From Amycolatopsis sp. A133 (GTDB lineage: Bacteria; Actinomycetota; Actinomycetes; Mycobacteriales; Pseudonocardiaceae): a DNA stretch of 64,000 nt. The stretch is taken from positions 414,488-478,487 of the forward strand of contig NZ_JAVHJU010000025.1 in NCBI RefSeq assembly GCF_031082405.1. Direction: 5' to 3'. A program made the position numbers and the translations under genes. Numbering within the stretch: the stretch's first letter is position 1; every line of letters starts with the position of its first letter. The notes under the pieces were generated by a model. That model was given only the letters and a program-made list of their open reading frames with translations. It was not told the origin of the DNA and did not search any database. This document shows positions 33,751-44,123 of this stretch, piece by piece.

Positions 33751-34968
33751 ATGCGCTCCGCACCACTGGCCCGGCGCCTGGGCCTGCCCGACGCCGTTTT
33801 CCTGGGCCTGGGCTCGATGATCGGGGCCGGCGTGTTCGCCGCGTTCGCCCCGGCGGCGCGGGCCGCGGGGGCCGGCTTGCTCATCGCACTGGTCCTCGCG
33901 GCCGTCATCGCTTACTGCAATGCGATGTCTTCGGCGCGATTGGCCGCGATTCACCCCGAATCCGGCGGCACCTACGTTTACGGCCGGGAAAGGCTCGGTG
34001 AATTCTGGGGATACCTGGCCGGCTGGGGATTCGTCACCGGGAAGACGGCCAGCTGCGCCGCGATGACGCTGACCGTCGTCGCCTACGCCGCGCCCGGGCT
34101 CGGGCAGCCGTGGCGCGGCCTGTTCGCCGTCGCGGTGGTGGCCGCGCTGACCGCCGTCAACTACTTCGGCGTGCACCGGTCCGCGCTGGCGACCCGGGTG
34201 ATCGTGTCGTGCACCCTGCTGGTGCTCACCGCCGCGGCCGTCGCGATGGCCGCCGGCCCGCACGCCGGTGGTCCGCTCGTCGCCTGGCCCGGCGGCGGGG
34301 GCGTCCTCGAAGCGGCCGGATTGCTCTTCTTCGCCTTCGCCGGGTACGCGCGGCTCGCGACGCTCGGCGAGGAGGTCCGCGACCCGGCCCGCACCATTCC
34401 CCGGGCCATCCCGCTCGCCCTCGGCATCACCCTCGTCGTCTACGCGGCGCTGGCGGTGCTGCTGCTCGTCCGGCTCGGCCCGGCCGCGCTCGCCGCGAGC
34501 CCCGACCCGATCGCCGCGGCCGTCCCGGCGTGGCTCGCCCCGGTCGTGCGGGCGGGCGCGGCGATCGCGGCACTCGGCTCGCTGCTCGCGCTCATCCTCG
34601 GCGTCTCGCGCACGACACTGGCAATGAGCCGCGACGGCCACCTCCCCCGGTCCCTCGCCGCGGTGCACCCGCGCTACAACGTGCCGCACCGGGCCGAGCT
34701 CGCCGTCGGGCTGGTCGTCGCCGTGCTCGCCGCGTCGATCGACCTGCGGGCCGCGATCGGCTTCTCGTCCTTCGCCGTCCTCACGTACTACGCGATCGCC
34801 AATGCCGCGGCGTTCACGCTGGGCGGCAGGGCCCGGTTCGTCGCCGTCCCGGGCCTGGCGGGGTGCGTGGTGCTGGCCTTCAGCCTGCCGCCGCCGTCGG
34901 TGCTCGCCGGCTGCGCCGCGTTGCTGCTGGGCGTTTCGGCCTACGGCGTTCGTCGGATCCGCCGGTGA
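33751..34968 (+). CDS. APC-family permease
   Basis: Membrane permease of 405 aa with about 12 helices. The amino acid/polyamine transporter start motif DAVFLGLGSMIGAGVFAAFA is clear, with HPESGGTYVYGRERLGEFWG and a FAFAGYARLATLGEEVRDP segment. It is shorter than the permease at 1363 and lacks a long C-terminal tail. GGAGGA lies upstream of ATG 33751. Likely controlled by the divergent GntR protein. Substrate unknown. Confidence 0.87.
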   Translation: MRSAPLARRLGLPDAVFLGLGSMIGAGVFAAFAPAARAAGAGLLIALVLAAVIAYCNAMSSARLAAIHPESGGTYVYGRERLGEFWGYLAGWGFVTGKTASCAAMTLTVVAYAAPGLGQPWRGLFAVAVVAALTAVNYFGVHRSALATRVIVSCTLLVLTAAAVAMAAGPHAGGPLVAWPGGGGVLEAAGLLFFAFAGYARLATLGEEVRDPARTIPRAIPLALGITLVVYAALAVLLLVRLGPAALAASPDPIAAAVPAWLAPVVRAGAAIAALGSLLALILGVSRTTLAMSRDGHLPRSLAAVHPRYNVPHRAELAVGLVVAVLAASIDLRAAIGFSSFAVLTYYAIANAAAFTLGGRARFVAVPGLAGCVVLAFSLPPPSVLAGCAALLLGVSAYGVRRIRR

Positions 34969-35093
34969 GAAATCACCCAACCGCCCGAAAGATCCGAAGA
35001 AAGTCGGTTGTCCGGGTGCGCGCGCACCTGGTGTAGTCGTGGAGCCGCTCACGGCAACCGCTTCCACTGTGGACACTGGAAGGACTGATCCCC

Positions 35094-35900
35094 TTGGCTC
35101 CCAAGCGCTGGTTCACCCTGCTCAGAAACGCCACCACCGCACTCGCCGCGGTCGCCGCGGCGGCCTCGTTCGCCACCCCCGCGATCGCCACGGCGGCCCA
35201 GCCGCCGTCGACCGACGTCGTCGGCGGAACGCGGGCGGCGCAGGGCGAATTCCCGTTCATGGTCCGGCTTTCCATGGGCTGCGGCGGGGCGCTGTACACG
35301 AAGCAGATCGTGCTGACCGCGGCGCACTGCGTCAGCCGGACCGGGTCGAACACCTCGATCACCGCGACCGTCGGCGTCGTCGACCTGCAGAGCACCAGCG
35401 CGCAGAAGATCCGCTCGACCTACGTCTACCGGTCGCCGACCTACGGCACCTCGACCGGCGGCGACTGGGCGCTGATCAAGCTCGCCAGCCCGGTCAGCGG
35501 CCTTTCGACGCTGCCGATCGCGACGACCACGGCGTACAACTCCGGCACGTTCACCGTGGCGGGCTGGGGTGCGGCCACCGAGGGTGGTTCGCAGCAGCGG
35601 TACCTGCTCAAGGCGACCGTTCCGTTCGTCGCCGACTCGACCTGCGCCGCGCAGGGCGGCAGCTACCCCGACCTCATCCCGAGCGCCGAGATCTGCGCGG
35701 GCAACCTGACCTCCGGTGGGGTCGACACCTGCCAGGGCGACTCCGGCGGCCCGATGTTCCGCCGCGACGCCAACAACGCCTGGATCCAGGTCGGCATCGT
35801 CAGCTGGGGTGACGGCTGCGCCCGGCCGCACGCTCCCGGCGTCTACACCGAGGTGAGCACGTTCGCGTCGAAGATCGCCTCGGCGGCCGCCTCGCTGTAA
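35094..35900 (+). CDS. Secreted trypsin-like serine protease (S1A)
   Basis: Extracellular endopeptidase of 268 aa. Signal peptide through about residue 35, then a short propeptide and a mature N terminus at VVGGTRAAQGEFPF. The triad is His in LTAAHC, Asp in GGDWALIKL and Ser in CQGDSGGP; Asp six residues before the Ser (DTCQGDS) gives trypsin-type cleavage after Lys or Arg. Six Cys fit three disulfides. The start is a TTG at 35094 following GGAAGGA; no ATG or GTG is better placed. Ends in a strong hairpin. Confidence 0.9.
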   Translation: MAPKRWFTLLRNATTALAAVAAAASFATPAIATAAQPPSTDVVGGTRAAQGEFPFMVRLSMGCGGALYTKQIVLTAAHCVSRTGSNTSITATVGVVDLQSTSAQKIRSTYVYRSPTYGTSTGGDWALIKLASPVSGLSTLPIATTTAYNSGTFTVAGWGAATEGGSQQRYLLKATVPFVADSTCAAQGGSYPDLIPSAEICAGNLTSGGVDTCQGDSGGPMFRRDANNAWIQVGIVSWGDGCARPHAPGVYTEVSTFASKIASAAASL

Positions 35901-35914
35901 CCGCTTCCGCACGG

Positions 35915-35949
35915 AAAGAGGGGCCCCGCCGCGGCGGGGCCCCTCTTTT
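35915..35949. terminator. Strong bidirectional terminator
   Basis: 16-bp perfect stem AAAGAGGGGCCCCGCC with 35933-35948, 2-nt loop, T run on the plus strand. It touches the stop codon of the converging oxidoreductase gene. Confidence 0.88.
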
Positions 35950-37049
35950 CAGCGGGTCTTGTCCAGGCGGGACAGGGCTTCCTCGTAGCCGTTGACGAGC
36001 TCCGCGACGACGTCGGCGACCGGGCGGACGCTGTTCATCCGGCCGACGATCTGCCCGACCGGCATCGACACCACACTCGGGTCGTTCGCCGCGTGGATCC
36101 GGTTGTGCGCCGGGGAAACCAGCAGGTTCTGCAGCGGCATCGGCAGCGGCTCGGGCGCGTCCGGGGCGGCCCACGCCTCGGTCCAGCGGGTCTTCAGCAG
36201 CCGGGCCGGCTTGCCGGTGTAGATCCGCGTCCGCACGGTGTCCGAAGACGACGCCGCGACGAGCGCCTGCTGCATCGCCACCGATTCGCCCATCGTCTGC
36301 AGGTACTCCCGGGTGGCCAGCCACATCGAGCCCATCCAGACCCCGGACGCGCCGAGCGCGAGCGCCGCGGCCACCTGGCGGCCGGACCCGATCCCGCCCG
36401 CGGCGAGCACCGGCACGTCGACGGCGTCGACGATCTCCGGCACCAGCACCATGGACGCGATCTCGCCGGTGTGCCCGCCGGCCTCGTAGCCCTGCGCCAC
36501 CACGAAGTCGACGCCGTTTTCGACGTGCCGCACCGCGTGCTCGGCCTTCCCGGCGAGCGCCGCGACCGGGACCCCCTTGTCGTGGCACTGGCCGATCACG
36601 TCCGCCGGCGGCGAGCCGAGCGCGTTGGCGATCAGCTTGATCGGGTGGTTCAGCGCGACCTCGACGTGCGACCGGGCGACCGAGTGCAGCCAGCCGAGCA
36701 CGCCCGCGCGCTCGTCGGTGTCGTCCGGCAGCGGCGGCACCGAAAGCTCCTTCAGGACGCGGTCGACGAACGCGCGGTGACCGTCCGGGATGAGCTTGGC
36801 CAAGTCGACCTGCGTGCCCTCGGCGGGCACCTTCGCCGGCATGACGATGTCGACGCCGTACGGCTTGCCGCCGGTGTTCTCGTCCATCCAGGTCAGCACC
36901 CGGTCGAGCTCGGCGGCGTCGTTGAACCGCACGCAGCCGAGCACGCCGAGCCCGCCGGCGCGGCTGAGGGCCGCGGCGACGTGCTCCGACGGGGTGAACC
37001 CGACGATCGGCAGGTCGATGCCGAGCCGGTCGCACAGGGGTGTCCGCAC
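35949..37049 (-). CDS. Nitronate monooxygenase-family flavoprotein
   Basis: FMN-dependent TIM-barrel oxidoreductase of 366 aa. Typical features: N-terminal CDRLGIDLPIVGFTPSEHV, the GYEAGGHTGEIASM flavin/substrate motif, and PVLAAGGIGSGRQVAAALAL binding the FMN phosphate. Starts with GTG, 14 bp after fadD19, so the two form one transcript under the KstR-type site. Members of this family act in sterol catabolism in mycobacteria (IpdC), but this protein is not obviously IpdC; its exact substrate is unknown. Confidence 0.85.
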   Translation of the reverse strand: MRTPLCDRLGIDLPIVGFTPSEHVAAALSRAGGLGVLGCVRFNDAAELDRVLTWMDENTGGKPYGVDIVMPAKVPAEGTQVDLAKLIPDGHRAFVDRVLKELSVPPLPDDTDERAGVLGWLHSVARSHVEVALNHPIKLIANALGSPPADVIGQCHDKGVPVAALAGKAEHAVRHVENGVDFVVAQGYEAGGHTGEIASMVLVPEIVDAVDVPVLAAGGIGSGRQVAAALALGASGVWMGSMWLATREYLQTMGESVAMQQALVAASSSDTVRTRIYTGKPARLLKTRWTEAWAAPDAPEPLPMPLQNLLVSPAHNRIHAANDPSVVSMPVGQIVGRMNSVRPVADVVAELVNGYEEALSRLDKTR

Positions 37050-37063
37050 TGTGTTCGTCCTCC

Positions 37064-38680
37064 TCAGACGGGCTGGGCCGTGGCCGGCTCATGCTCGGCG
37101 GCGTAGCGCTGGGCCCACGGGTAGTCCGGCTTGCCGCTGGGCGAACGGCCGATCTCGCCGGCCAGCCAGATCGTGCGCGGCACCTTGTAACCGGCGATCT
37201 CGCCGCGGACGTGCTCTTCGATCGCCGCGAAGTCCGGCTCGGCGCCCTCGCGCAGCTGGACGACGGCGGCGACGCGCTGGCCGAGCCGCTCGTCCGGAAC
37301 GCCGATGACGAGCGCGTCGAAGACGTCGGGGTGCGACTTCAGCGCCCCCTCGACCTCTTCGGGGTAGACCTTCTCGCCGCCGGTGTTGACGCACTGCGAG
37401 CCGCGGCCGAGCAGCGTGACGGTGCCGTCCTCTTCGTAGCGGGCGTAGTCGCCGGGGACGACGTACCGGGCGCCGTCGACTTCGACGAAGATCTTCTTGC
37501 TCTTCTCGGGGTCGCCGTAGTAGCCGAGCGGGACGTGCCCGCGGCGGCCGATCAGCCCGACCGCGCCGGCCGTCTTTTCGACGACGTTATCGTCTTCGTC
37601 GAGCAGGATCGCGTCCTTGCCGAAGTTCACCCGCGGGCCGGCGCTGTGGTCGGAGTCCTTGCCGACCATGCCGATCCCGGTGAAGCCGCTCTCCGACGAG
37701 CCGATGGCGTCGGTGATCACGGCGTTCGGCAGCAGCGCGACGAACTCCTGCTTCACCGACTGGGAGAACAGCGCGGCGTGGCTCGACACCGCGACGATCG
37801 ACGAAGCGTCGTAATCCGCCTCGCGGTAGGCCTCGATGAGCGGCCGGGCCATCGCGTCGCCGACGATCGTGAGGACCTGGACCCGGTGCTCCTGCACGGC
37901 CTTCCAGATCTCGTGGGCGTCGAAGCGGGGCACGAAGACCACCGGGCTGCCGGTGAACAGCGCGCCGAACGCGGCCCACTGCGCGGCGCCGTGGATCAGC
38001 GGCGCGGCGGGCAGCCGGGTCAGGCTCCCGGCCTTGCCCTGCTCGGCGAGGGTCCATTCGTCGGGGATGTACTCGCCGGTGACGAAGTTGATCCCGCCGC
38101 CGAGCGCGCGCCAGACGTCCTCCTGCCGCCAGAGCACGCCCTTGGGGTAGCCCGTGGTGCCGCCGGTGTAGAGGATGTAGTGGTCGTCGCCCGATCGCTC
38201 TTCGAAATCGCGTTCGGGGGACTGCTGGCTCAGCGCCGTTTCGTAGTCGACGCCGCCGTAGCGCTCGTAGTCGCCGTCGCTGCCGTCGTCGATCACGACA
38301 ACGTGTTTCAGTTTCGGCGCTTCCGGCAGCACCGCGGCGACCTTGCCGGCGTAGCTGCGTTCGTGCACGAGCGCGACGATCTCGGCGTCGTTGAACAGGT
38401 AGGCGAGCTCGCCGTGCACGTAGCGGTAGTTGACGTTGACGGCGATCGCGCGCAGCTTGTACGCCGCGACCATCGCCTCGAGGGCCTCGATCGAATTGCG
38501 GGAGTAGACCCCGATGTGGGACCCGCGTCCCACGCCGTGCGCGGCGAGGTGGTGGGCGAGCCGGTTGGCCCGCGCCTCCAGTTCGGCGAAGGTGACCCGC
38601 CGGTCGCCGCACACGACCGCGACGCGCTCCGGCACGGCGTCGACGGCGTGCTCCAGAAGATCCGCGATGTTGAGTGCCAC
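37064..38680 (-). CDS. fadD19: Steroid side-chain acyl-CoA synthetase, FadD19-like
   Basis: Forms CoA thioesters of steroid C26 or C24 carboxylates, starting beta-oxidation of the sterol side chain. 538 aa of the ANL superfamily: the P-loop-like YTGGTTGYPKGVLW, the acyl-adenylate motif TDAIGSSESGFTG and the C-terminal catalytic Lys in PSGKPDYPWA. The whole sequence closely follows mycobacterial FadD19 (MALNIADLLEHAVDAVPERV at the start; GYKVPRTIWL near the end), as I recall it. GTG at 38680 is chosen because the ATG at 38698 lies inside the operator. Confidence 0.88.
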   Translation of the reverse strand: MALNIADLLEHAVDAVPERVAVVCGDRRVTFAELEARANRLAHHLAAHGVGRGSHIGVYSRNSIEALEAMVAAYKLRAIAVNVNYRYVHGELAYLFNDAEIVALVHERSYAGKVAAVLPEAPKLKHVVVIDDGSDGDYERYGGVDYETALSQQSPERDFEERSGDDHYILYTGGTTGYPKGVLWRQEDVWRALGGGINFVTGEYIPDEWTLAEQGKAGSLTRLPAAPLIHGAAQWAAFGALFTGSPVVFVPRFDAHEIWKAVQEHRVQVLTIVGDAMARPLIEAYREADYDASSIVAVSSHAALFSQSVKQEFVALLPNAVITDAIGSSESGFTGIGMVGKDSDHSAGPRVNFGKDAILLDEDDNVVEKTAGAVGLIGRRGHVPLGYYGDPEKSKKIFVEVDGARYVVPGDYARYEEDGTVTLLGRGSQCVNTGGEKVYPEEVEGALKSHPDVFDALVIGVPDERLGQRVAAVVQLREGAEPDFAAIEEHVRGEIAGYKVPRTIWLAGEIGRSPSGKPDYPWAQRYAAEHEPATAQPV

Positions 38681-38690
38681 GCCCTCAAAG

Positions 38691-38704
38691 TAGAACATGT
38701 TATC
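38691..38704. promoter_or_regulatory. KstR-like operator between fadD19 and echA19
   Basis: TAGAACATGTTATC matches TNNAACNNGTTNNA except at the last base. It serves the divergent fadD19 and echA19 promoters. Confidence 0.7.
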
Positions 38705-38742
38705 GTTCTGGGCAATGGCACTGCTCCTTCAGGAGGTCTTCC

Positions 38743-39531
38743 GTGGGTGAACCGCACGCGCTGGTTTCGCAAGAGGGGGCGACGCTGGTCGTCACGATGA
38801 ACCGCCCCGAGGCGCGCAACGCGATCACCGGCGAGATGATGTCGATCATGGTCGACGCCTGGGACCGGGTCGACGCCGACGACACGATCCGCAGCTGCAT
38901 CCTCACCGGCGCGGGCGGCGCGTTCTGCGCGGGCGCGGACCTGAAGTCGATGTCCCGCAACTCCCCGTCGAAGTCGTTCGAGTCCGGCAAGTTCGACCCC
39001 GCGCACATCCCGGGGCTCCTGAAGGGCCGCCGGTTGACGAAGCCGCTGATCGCGGCGGTCGAGGGCCCGGCGATCGCGGGCGGGACGGAGATCCTCCAGG
39101 GCACCGACATCCGGGTGGCGGGCGAGTCGGCCCGCTTCGGCGTCTCGGAGGCCCGGTGGGGACTGTTCCCGATGGGCGGGTCGGCGGTGCGGCTGCCGCG
39201 GCAGATCCCGTACACGGTGGCCGCGGACATCCTGCTCACCGGCCGGCACCTGACCGCGGCGGAGGCGCTGGCCATCGGGTTGATCGGGCACGTGGTTCCG
39301 GACGGTTCCGCGCTCTCGAAGGCTCTCGAGCTGGCCGCGCTGGTGAACGCGAACGGACCCCTGGCCGTGCGGGCGATCCTCCGGACGATCCGGGACACCG
39401 AAGGGTTGCACGAGGAAGAGGCGTTCAAGCTGGACTCGCAGTACGGCATCGAGGTCTTCGCGTCGGAGGACGCCAAGGAGGGGCCGCGGGCCTTCTCGGA
39501 GAAGCGGAAACCGGACTTCCAAGGCCGCTGA
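38743..39531 (+). CDS. echA19: Enoyl-CoA hydratase, EchA19-like
   Basis: Crotonase of 262 aa hydrating the steroid side-chain enoyl-CoA made after FadD19 activation. Near-complete agreement with remembered mycobacterial EchA19, including KGRRLTKPLIAAVEGPAIAG, GTEILQGTDIRVAGESARFG and the C-terminal DAKEGPRAFSEKRKPDFQ. GTG at 38743 follows AGGAGGT. Divergent from fadD19 with an operator between them. Confidence 0.9.
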   Translation: MGEPHALVSQEGATLVVTMNRPEARNAITGEMMSIMVDAWDRVDADDTIRSCILTGAGGAFCAGADLKSMSRNSPSKSFESGKFDPAHIPGLLKGRRLTKPLIAAVEGPAIAGGTEILQGTDIRVAGESARFGVSEARWGLFPMGGSAVRLPRQIPYTVAADILLTGRHLTAAEALAIGLIGHVVPDGSALSKALELAALVNANGPLAVRAILRTIRDTEGLHEEEAFKLDSQYGIEVFASEDAKEGPRAFSEKRKPDFQGR

Positions 39532-39533
39532 CT

Positions 39534-39547
39534 TAGAACGCGTTCCA
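39534..39547. promoter_or_regulatory. KstR-like operator before the OB-fold gene
   Basis: TAGAACGCGTTCCA fits TNNAACNNGTTNNA completely, 3 bp after the echA19 stop and 30 bp before the next start. Suggests a separate promoter for the OB-fold-ltp4-ltp3 operon. Confidence 0.75.
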
Positions 39548-39576
39548 TTTCTACTGGACCAGCCCGCGGAGGAATC

Positions 39577-40590
39577 TTGCCGCCGATTCGAGAACGTGTT
39601 TCACTCAACGACGTGACCGAGACACCGCTAGCGGCACCGCTGAACGTCGGCTTCGACTACACCCGCTCCACCGGGCCCGTCCTCGGCCGGTTCGTCAACG
39701 CGCTGCGTGATCGCCGCATCGAAGGCATCCGGGGCAGCGACGGCCGCGTGCACGTTCCGCCGGTCGAGTACGACCCCGTGACGGCCGAACAGCTCAGCGA
39801 GTTCGTCCCCGTGGGCGAAGAGGGCACCGTCGTGTCCTGGTCGTGGTGTCCCGAACCCCTGGACGGGCAGCCGCTGAGCCGACCGTTCGCCTGGGCGCTC
39901 GTGAAGCTCGACGGTGCCGACACCGCCATGCTGCACGCCGTCGACGTGGGCTCGCCCGGAAACATCCACAGTGGACAGCGGGTGCGGGTGCGGTGGGCCG
40001 AGGAGGCCGTCGGGCACATCCGCGACATCGCCTACTTCCTGCCCGTGGACGCCGGGGACACCACGCCCACCGAGCCCGCTCCCCCGGTCGCCGAACGCGA
40101 AGAGGGTGCGCCGGTCAGCATCGTCATCACGCCCGTGCACCTGAAGTACATGCACTCCGCGTCGCCGGAGGAGAGCACCTACCTGCGCGGGCTCGCCGAA
40201 GGGAAGCTCATCGGCCAGCGCTGTCCCGCCTGCGCCAAGGTCTACATCCCGCCGCGCGGGGCCTGCCCGACCGACGGCGTGCCGACCACCGAAGAGGTCG
40301 AACTCCCCGACACCGGCATCGTCACGACGTTCTGCATCGTCAACGTCCCGTTCCTCGGCCAGCGGCTCAAGCCGCCGTACGTCGCCGCGTACATCCTGCT
40401 CGACGGCGCCGACATCGCCTTCCTCCACCTCGTCCTCGGCTGCGCCGCCGAAGACGTCAAGATGGGCATGCGCGTGCGGGCCGCCTGGAAGCCGCGCGAT
40501 CAGTGGTGGACGTCGCTGGAGAACATCAGCCACTTCGAGCCGACCGGCGAGCCCGACGCGGCTTACGAAACCTTCGCCCACCACCTGTGA
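39577..40590 (+). CDS. Two-module OB-fold protein with DUF35 zinc ribbon (Rv3521-like)
   Basis: Partner protein of the Ltp aldolases, needed for retro-aldol cleavage of the steroid side chain. Two OB-type modules: the first at residues 25-150 (FDYTRSTGPVLGRFVNALRD, PFAWALVKLDGADTAMLHAV), the second at 180-325 with a zinc ribbon CPACAKVYIPPRGACP and YVAAYILLDGADIAFLHLVL. Architecture matches mycobacterial Rv3521. TTG at 39577 has GGAGGA just upstream, whereas GTG at 39613 (MTETPLAAPL) fits the family start better but lacks a ribosome-binding site; the start stays uncertain. Confidence 0.85.
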   Translation: MPPIRERVSLNDVTETPLAAPLNVGFDYTRSTGPVLGRFVNALRDRRIEGIRGSDGRVHVPPVEYDPVTAEQLSEFVPVGEEGTVVSWSWCPEPLDGQPLSRPFAWALVKLDGADTAMLHAVDVGSPGNIHSGQRVRVRWAEEAVGHIRDIAYFLPVDAGDTTPTEPAPPVAEREEGAPVSIVITPVHLKYMHSASPEESTYLRGLAEGKLIGQRCPACAKVYIPPRGACPTDGVPTTEEVELPDTGIVTTFCIVNVPFLGQRLKPPYVAAYILLDGADIAFLHLVLGCAAEDVKMGMRVRAAWKPRDQWWTSLENISHFEPTGEPDAAYETFAHHL

Positions 40591-40597
40591 GGTCCTG

Positions 40598-41607
40598 ATG
40601 CCAGACGTCGCGATCGCGGGCTTCGCGAAGGCCCCCAACGTCCGCGAAACGCCGGGCACCACCAACGGCGTGGAGATGCTCGTCCCGATCTTCGCCGAGG
40701 TCTTCGCGCAGACCGGCTTGTCCAAACAGGACATCGGGTTCTGGTGCTCCGGCTCGTCGGACTACCTGGCCGGGCGCGCGTTCTCCTTCATCGCCGCCGT
40801 CGACGCGATCGGCGCGTTCCCGCCGATCCACGAGTCACACGTCGAGATGGATGCCGCCTGGGCGCTGTACGAGGCGTGGCTGAAGATCAAGATGGGCGAG
40901 GTCGAGACCGCGCTCGTGTACGGCTTCGGCAAGTCCAGCGCCGGGCAGCTGCGCCGGGTGCTCGCCCTGCAGCTCGACCCGTACGTCGTCACCCCGCTGT
41001 GGCCGGATTCGGTTTCGATCGCCGGGATCCAGGCGCGCATGGGCCTGGAGGCCGGGCTCTGGTCCGAAAAGGACCTCGCCGAGGTCGCCGCCCGGCACCG
41101 CGGCGTGGACGCGGCCGACCTGCTGGACACCCCGTACTTCGCGGATCCGTTGCGCAAGCACGACATCGCGCCGATCACCGACGGCGCCGCCGTGATCGTA
41201 CTGTCCACTGTGGAACGTGCGCGGGACATCGTCGAGCGCCCGGCGGTGATCACCGGGATCGAGCACCGCGTCGACTCCCCCGTGCTCGGCGCCCGCGACC
41301 TGACCCGCTCGCCGTCCACCGAAGCGGCGGCCAAGGCCCTCGACCTCGACGGCGTGGACCTCGCCGAACTGCACGCGCCCTTCACGCACCAGGAGCTCAT
41401 CCTGCGCACGGCGCTCGGGCTCGGCGACGGCGTGCAGCTCAACCCCTCCGGCGGGGCGCTGGCCGCGAACCCGATGTTCTCCGCCGGCCTGGCCCGGATC
41501 GGCGAAGCGGCGATCCGGATCCACAGCGGCGAATCCCGCAAGGCCGTGGCGCACGCGACGAGCGGCCCGGCCCTGCAACAGAACCTGGTGACCGTGCTGG
41601 AGGCCCG

Positions 41608-41611
<4 letters not shown>
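40598..41611 (+). CDS. ltp4: Thiolase-fold lipid-transfer protein, Ltp4-like
   Basis: A 337-residue SCP2-thiolase-like protein. Features: MPDVAIAGFAKAPNVRETPG at the N terminus, FWCSGSSDYLAGRAFSF near the usual nucleophile region, and the C-terminal NPSGGALAANPMFSAGLARI. With Ltp3 and a DUF35 partner, such proteins act as aldol lyases in degradation of sterol side chains, especially C24-branched ones in actinobacteria. Begins 7 bp after the OB-fold gene and overlaps ltp3 by 4 bp (ATGA). Confidence 0.85.
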
Positions 41612-42771
<1,160 letters not shown>

Positions 42772-42774
42772 CGT

Positions 42775-42900
42775 CACTTTCCCTACGAAAGCTCCGCCCC
42801 CCGGAGCCGAGCTTTCACGTGAAAGCTCGGCCCCCAGGTGGGAGCTTTCACGTGAAAGCTCGGCTTTGCGGCGCAAAGTGGAGCTTTCATAGGGAAAGTG
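42775..42900. terminator. Composite nested inverted-repeat element at a convergent junction
   Basis: Outer arms at 42775-42795 (CACTTTCCCTACGAAAGCTC...) and 42880-42900 are 21-bp inverted repeats with one mismatch. Inside are two palindromes built on TTTCACGTGAAA (42806-42831, 26 bp; 42842-42861, 20 bp). The element fills the gap between ltp3 and the convergent YihY gene and combines the motifs seen at 18820 and 23438. Confidence 0.75.
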
Positions 42901-42903
42901 GGA

Positions 42904-43923
42904 TCAGCGGCGGGTGCGGCGCCAGCGGAGGGCCAGCAGGGTGCCGAGCACTCCGGTGACCACGCCGACCGTGGCGGGCACCGCCATCGGGGGGTCCACC
43001 ACGACCACCGGCTTCAGCACCACCGGCGCGGGCGGCTGGACCGGCTTCGGGGGCGCGTCGGAGCCGGTCGCCGTCCACGCCGTGACGTACACCAGCAGCC
43101 GGGCGACGAGCGAGATGAAGAAGATCAAGCCGATGATCGAACCGAACGCGATGCCGGTCGGCGAGTCGCCGATGAGCCGAAGGTAGATCCCGCCGGCCAG
43201 CTTCAGCGCCTCGAAGCCGACGGCCAGGGCGACGGCGCCGCGGACCGCGCTGCGCACGCCGACCTTCTGCCGCGGCAGCCGGGTCAGCACCCACAGGAAC
43301 ACCAGCCAGTCGGCGGCCAGCGACAGCGGCACCGCGGACGCCGACACCAGCTGGTGCCCCCAGCTCGTGTCGTCGAAGCCGGCGAGCCGGAGCAGGTAGC
43401 TGCCGAGCGCGGTGCCGGAGATGGTCAGCGTGAACGACACCAGCAGCGCCGCGGTCAGGCCGAGCAGCGCGAGCAGGTCGACGAGGATCAACCGCAGCAG
43501 CGACTGGTCCGACCGGTTCTGCCCCCACAGTGCCGTCAGCGAGTCCCGCAGCGCGTTCATCCAGTTCCAGCCGGAGTAGAGGCCGATGGCGAGACCGACC
43601 ACCCCGACGCTGGTCCGCTGTTCGACGAAGCCGGTGAGCAGTTCCGTGGCCTTGTCGCCGAGCCCGCCGGGCAGGGTGCTGACGATCGCGTGCACCAGCG
43701 TGTCGAGCAGGTGCGGCTGAGTGGCCAGCACGAACCCGGCGACCGACGACGCGACCATCAGCAGCGGCACCAGCGACAGCAGGCTGAAGTAGGTGATCGA
43801 GGCGACGTAGTGGTAGCCGCCGGAGTCGATGTAGCGGTTGGCCGCGCGGGCGATGTGGTCCAGCCACCGGTACCGGGCGCGCGCCCGGGCCCAGGCGCTG
43901 GGGACCTTGGGGGAACTCTTCAC
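42904..43923 (-). CDS. YihY/BrkB-family inner-membrane protein (second copy)
   Basis: A 339-residue polytopic protein. GGYHYVASITYFSLLSLVPLLMVASS is the classic YihY first-helix region (positions about 34-60), then ALRDSLTALWGQNRSDQSLL, GIAFGSIIGLIFFISLVARL, and a C-terminal Pro/Val-rich segment leading to a final hydrophobic helix and RRTRR tail. Closer to the canonical family than the protein at 14423. It sits within the sterol cluster without an obvious link. ATG at 43923. Confidence 0.87.
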   Translation of the reverse strand: MKSSPKVPSAWARARARYRWLDHIARAANRYIDSGGYHYVASITYFSLLSLVPLLMVASSVAGFVLATQPHLLDTLVHAIVSTLPGGLGDKATELLTGFVEQRTSVGVVGLAIGLYSGWNWMNALRDSLTALWGQNRSDQSLLRLILVDLLALLGLTAALLVSFTLTISGTALGSYLLRLAGFDDTSWGHQLVSASAVPLSLAADWLVFLWVLTRLPRQKVGVRSAVRGAVALAVGFEALKLAGGIYLRLIGDSPTGIAFGSIIGLIFFISLVARLLVYVTAWTATGSDAPPKPVQPPAPVVLKPVVVVDPPMAVPATVGVVTGVLGTLLALRWRRTRR

Positions 43924-43974
43924 GGGGACTGTCTACCCAGCCGGAGCCGTCCTTGCGCAAACAACACGCGAAAG

Positions 43975-44100
43975 TCAGCCGAGAACGACCGGCTCGGACC
44001 CGTCGTCCACGGGCAGCGGAGCGTCCGTCATCGCGAACACGGTGCTGCCCAGGGTGACACAGACGGGCGCGAAGTCATCGCGGGGCCATCGCCCCGTCAT
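43975..44100 (-). CDS. Possible small protein (41 aa)
   Basis: ATG at 44100 to TGA at 43975 encodes a 41-residue acidic peptide starting MTGRWPRDDFAPVCVTLG. About nine in ten third positions are G or C, like real genes here, and CAGGGA lies just upstream. It is 51 bp ahead of the YihY gene on the same strand. No family is recognised, and the length is too short for composition alone to prove coding. Confidence 0.35.
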   Translation of the reverse strand: MTGRWPRDDFAPVCVTLGSTVFAMTDAPLPVDDGSEPVVLG

Positions 44101-44123
44101 GACATCCCTGGCAGGATCGCCGG

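Noticed and set aside
35949..37049. IpdC (last steps of sterol ring degradation)
   Set aside because: Same flavoprotein family and plausible context, but the N terminus and motifs do not match IpdC as I remember it, so the specific name is not used.
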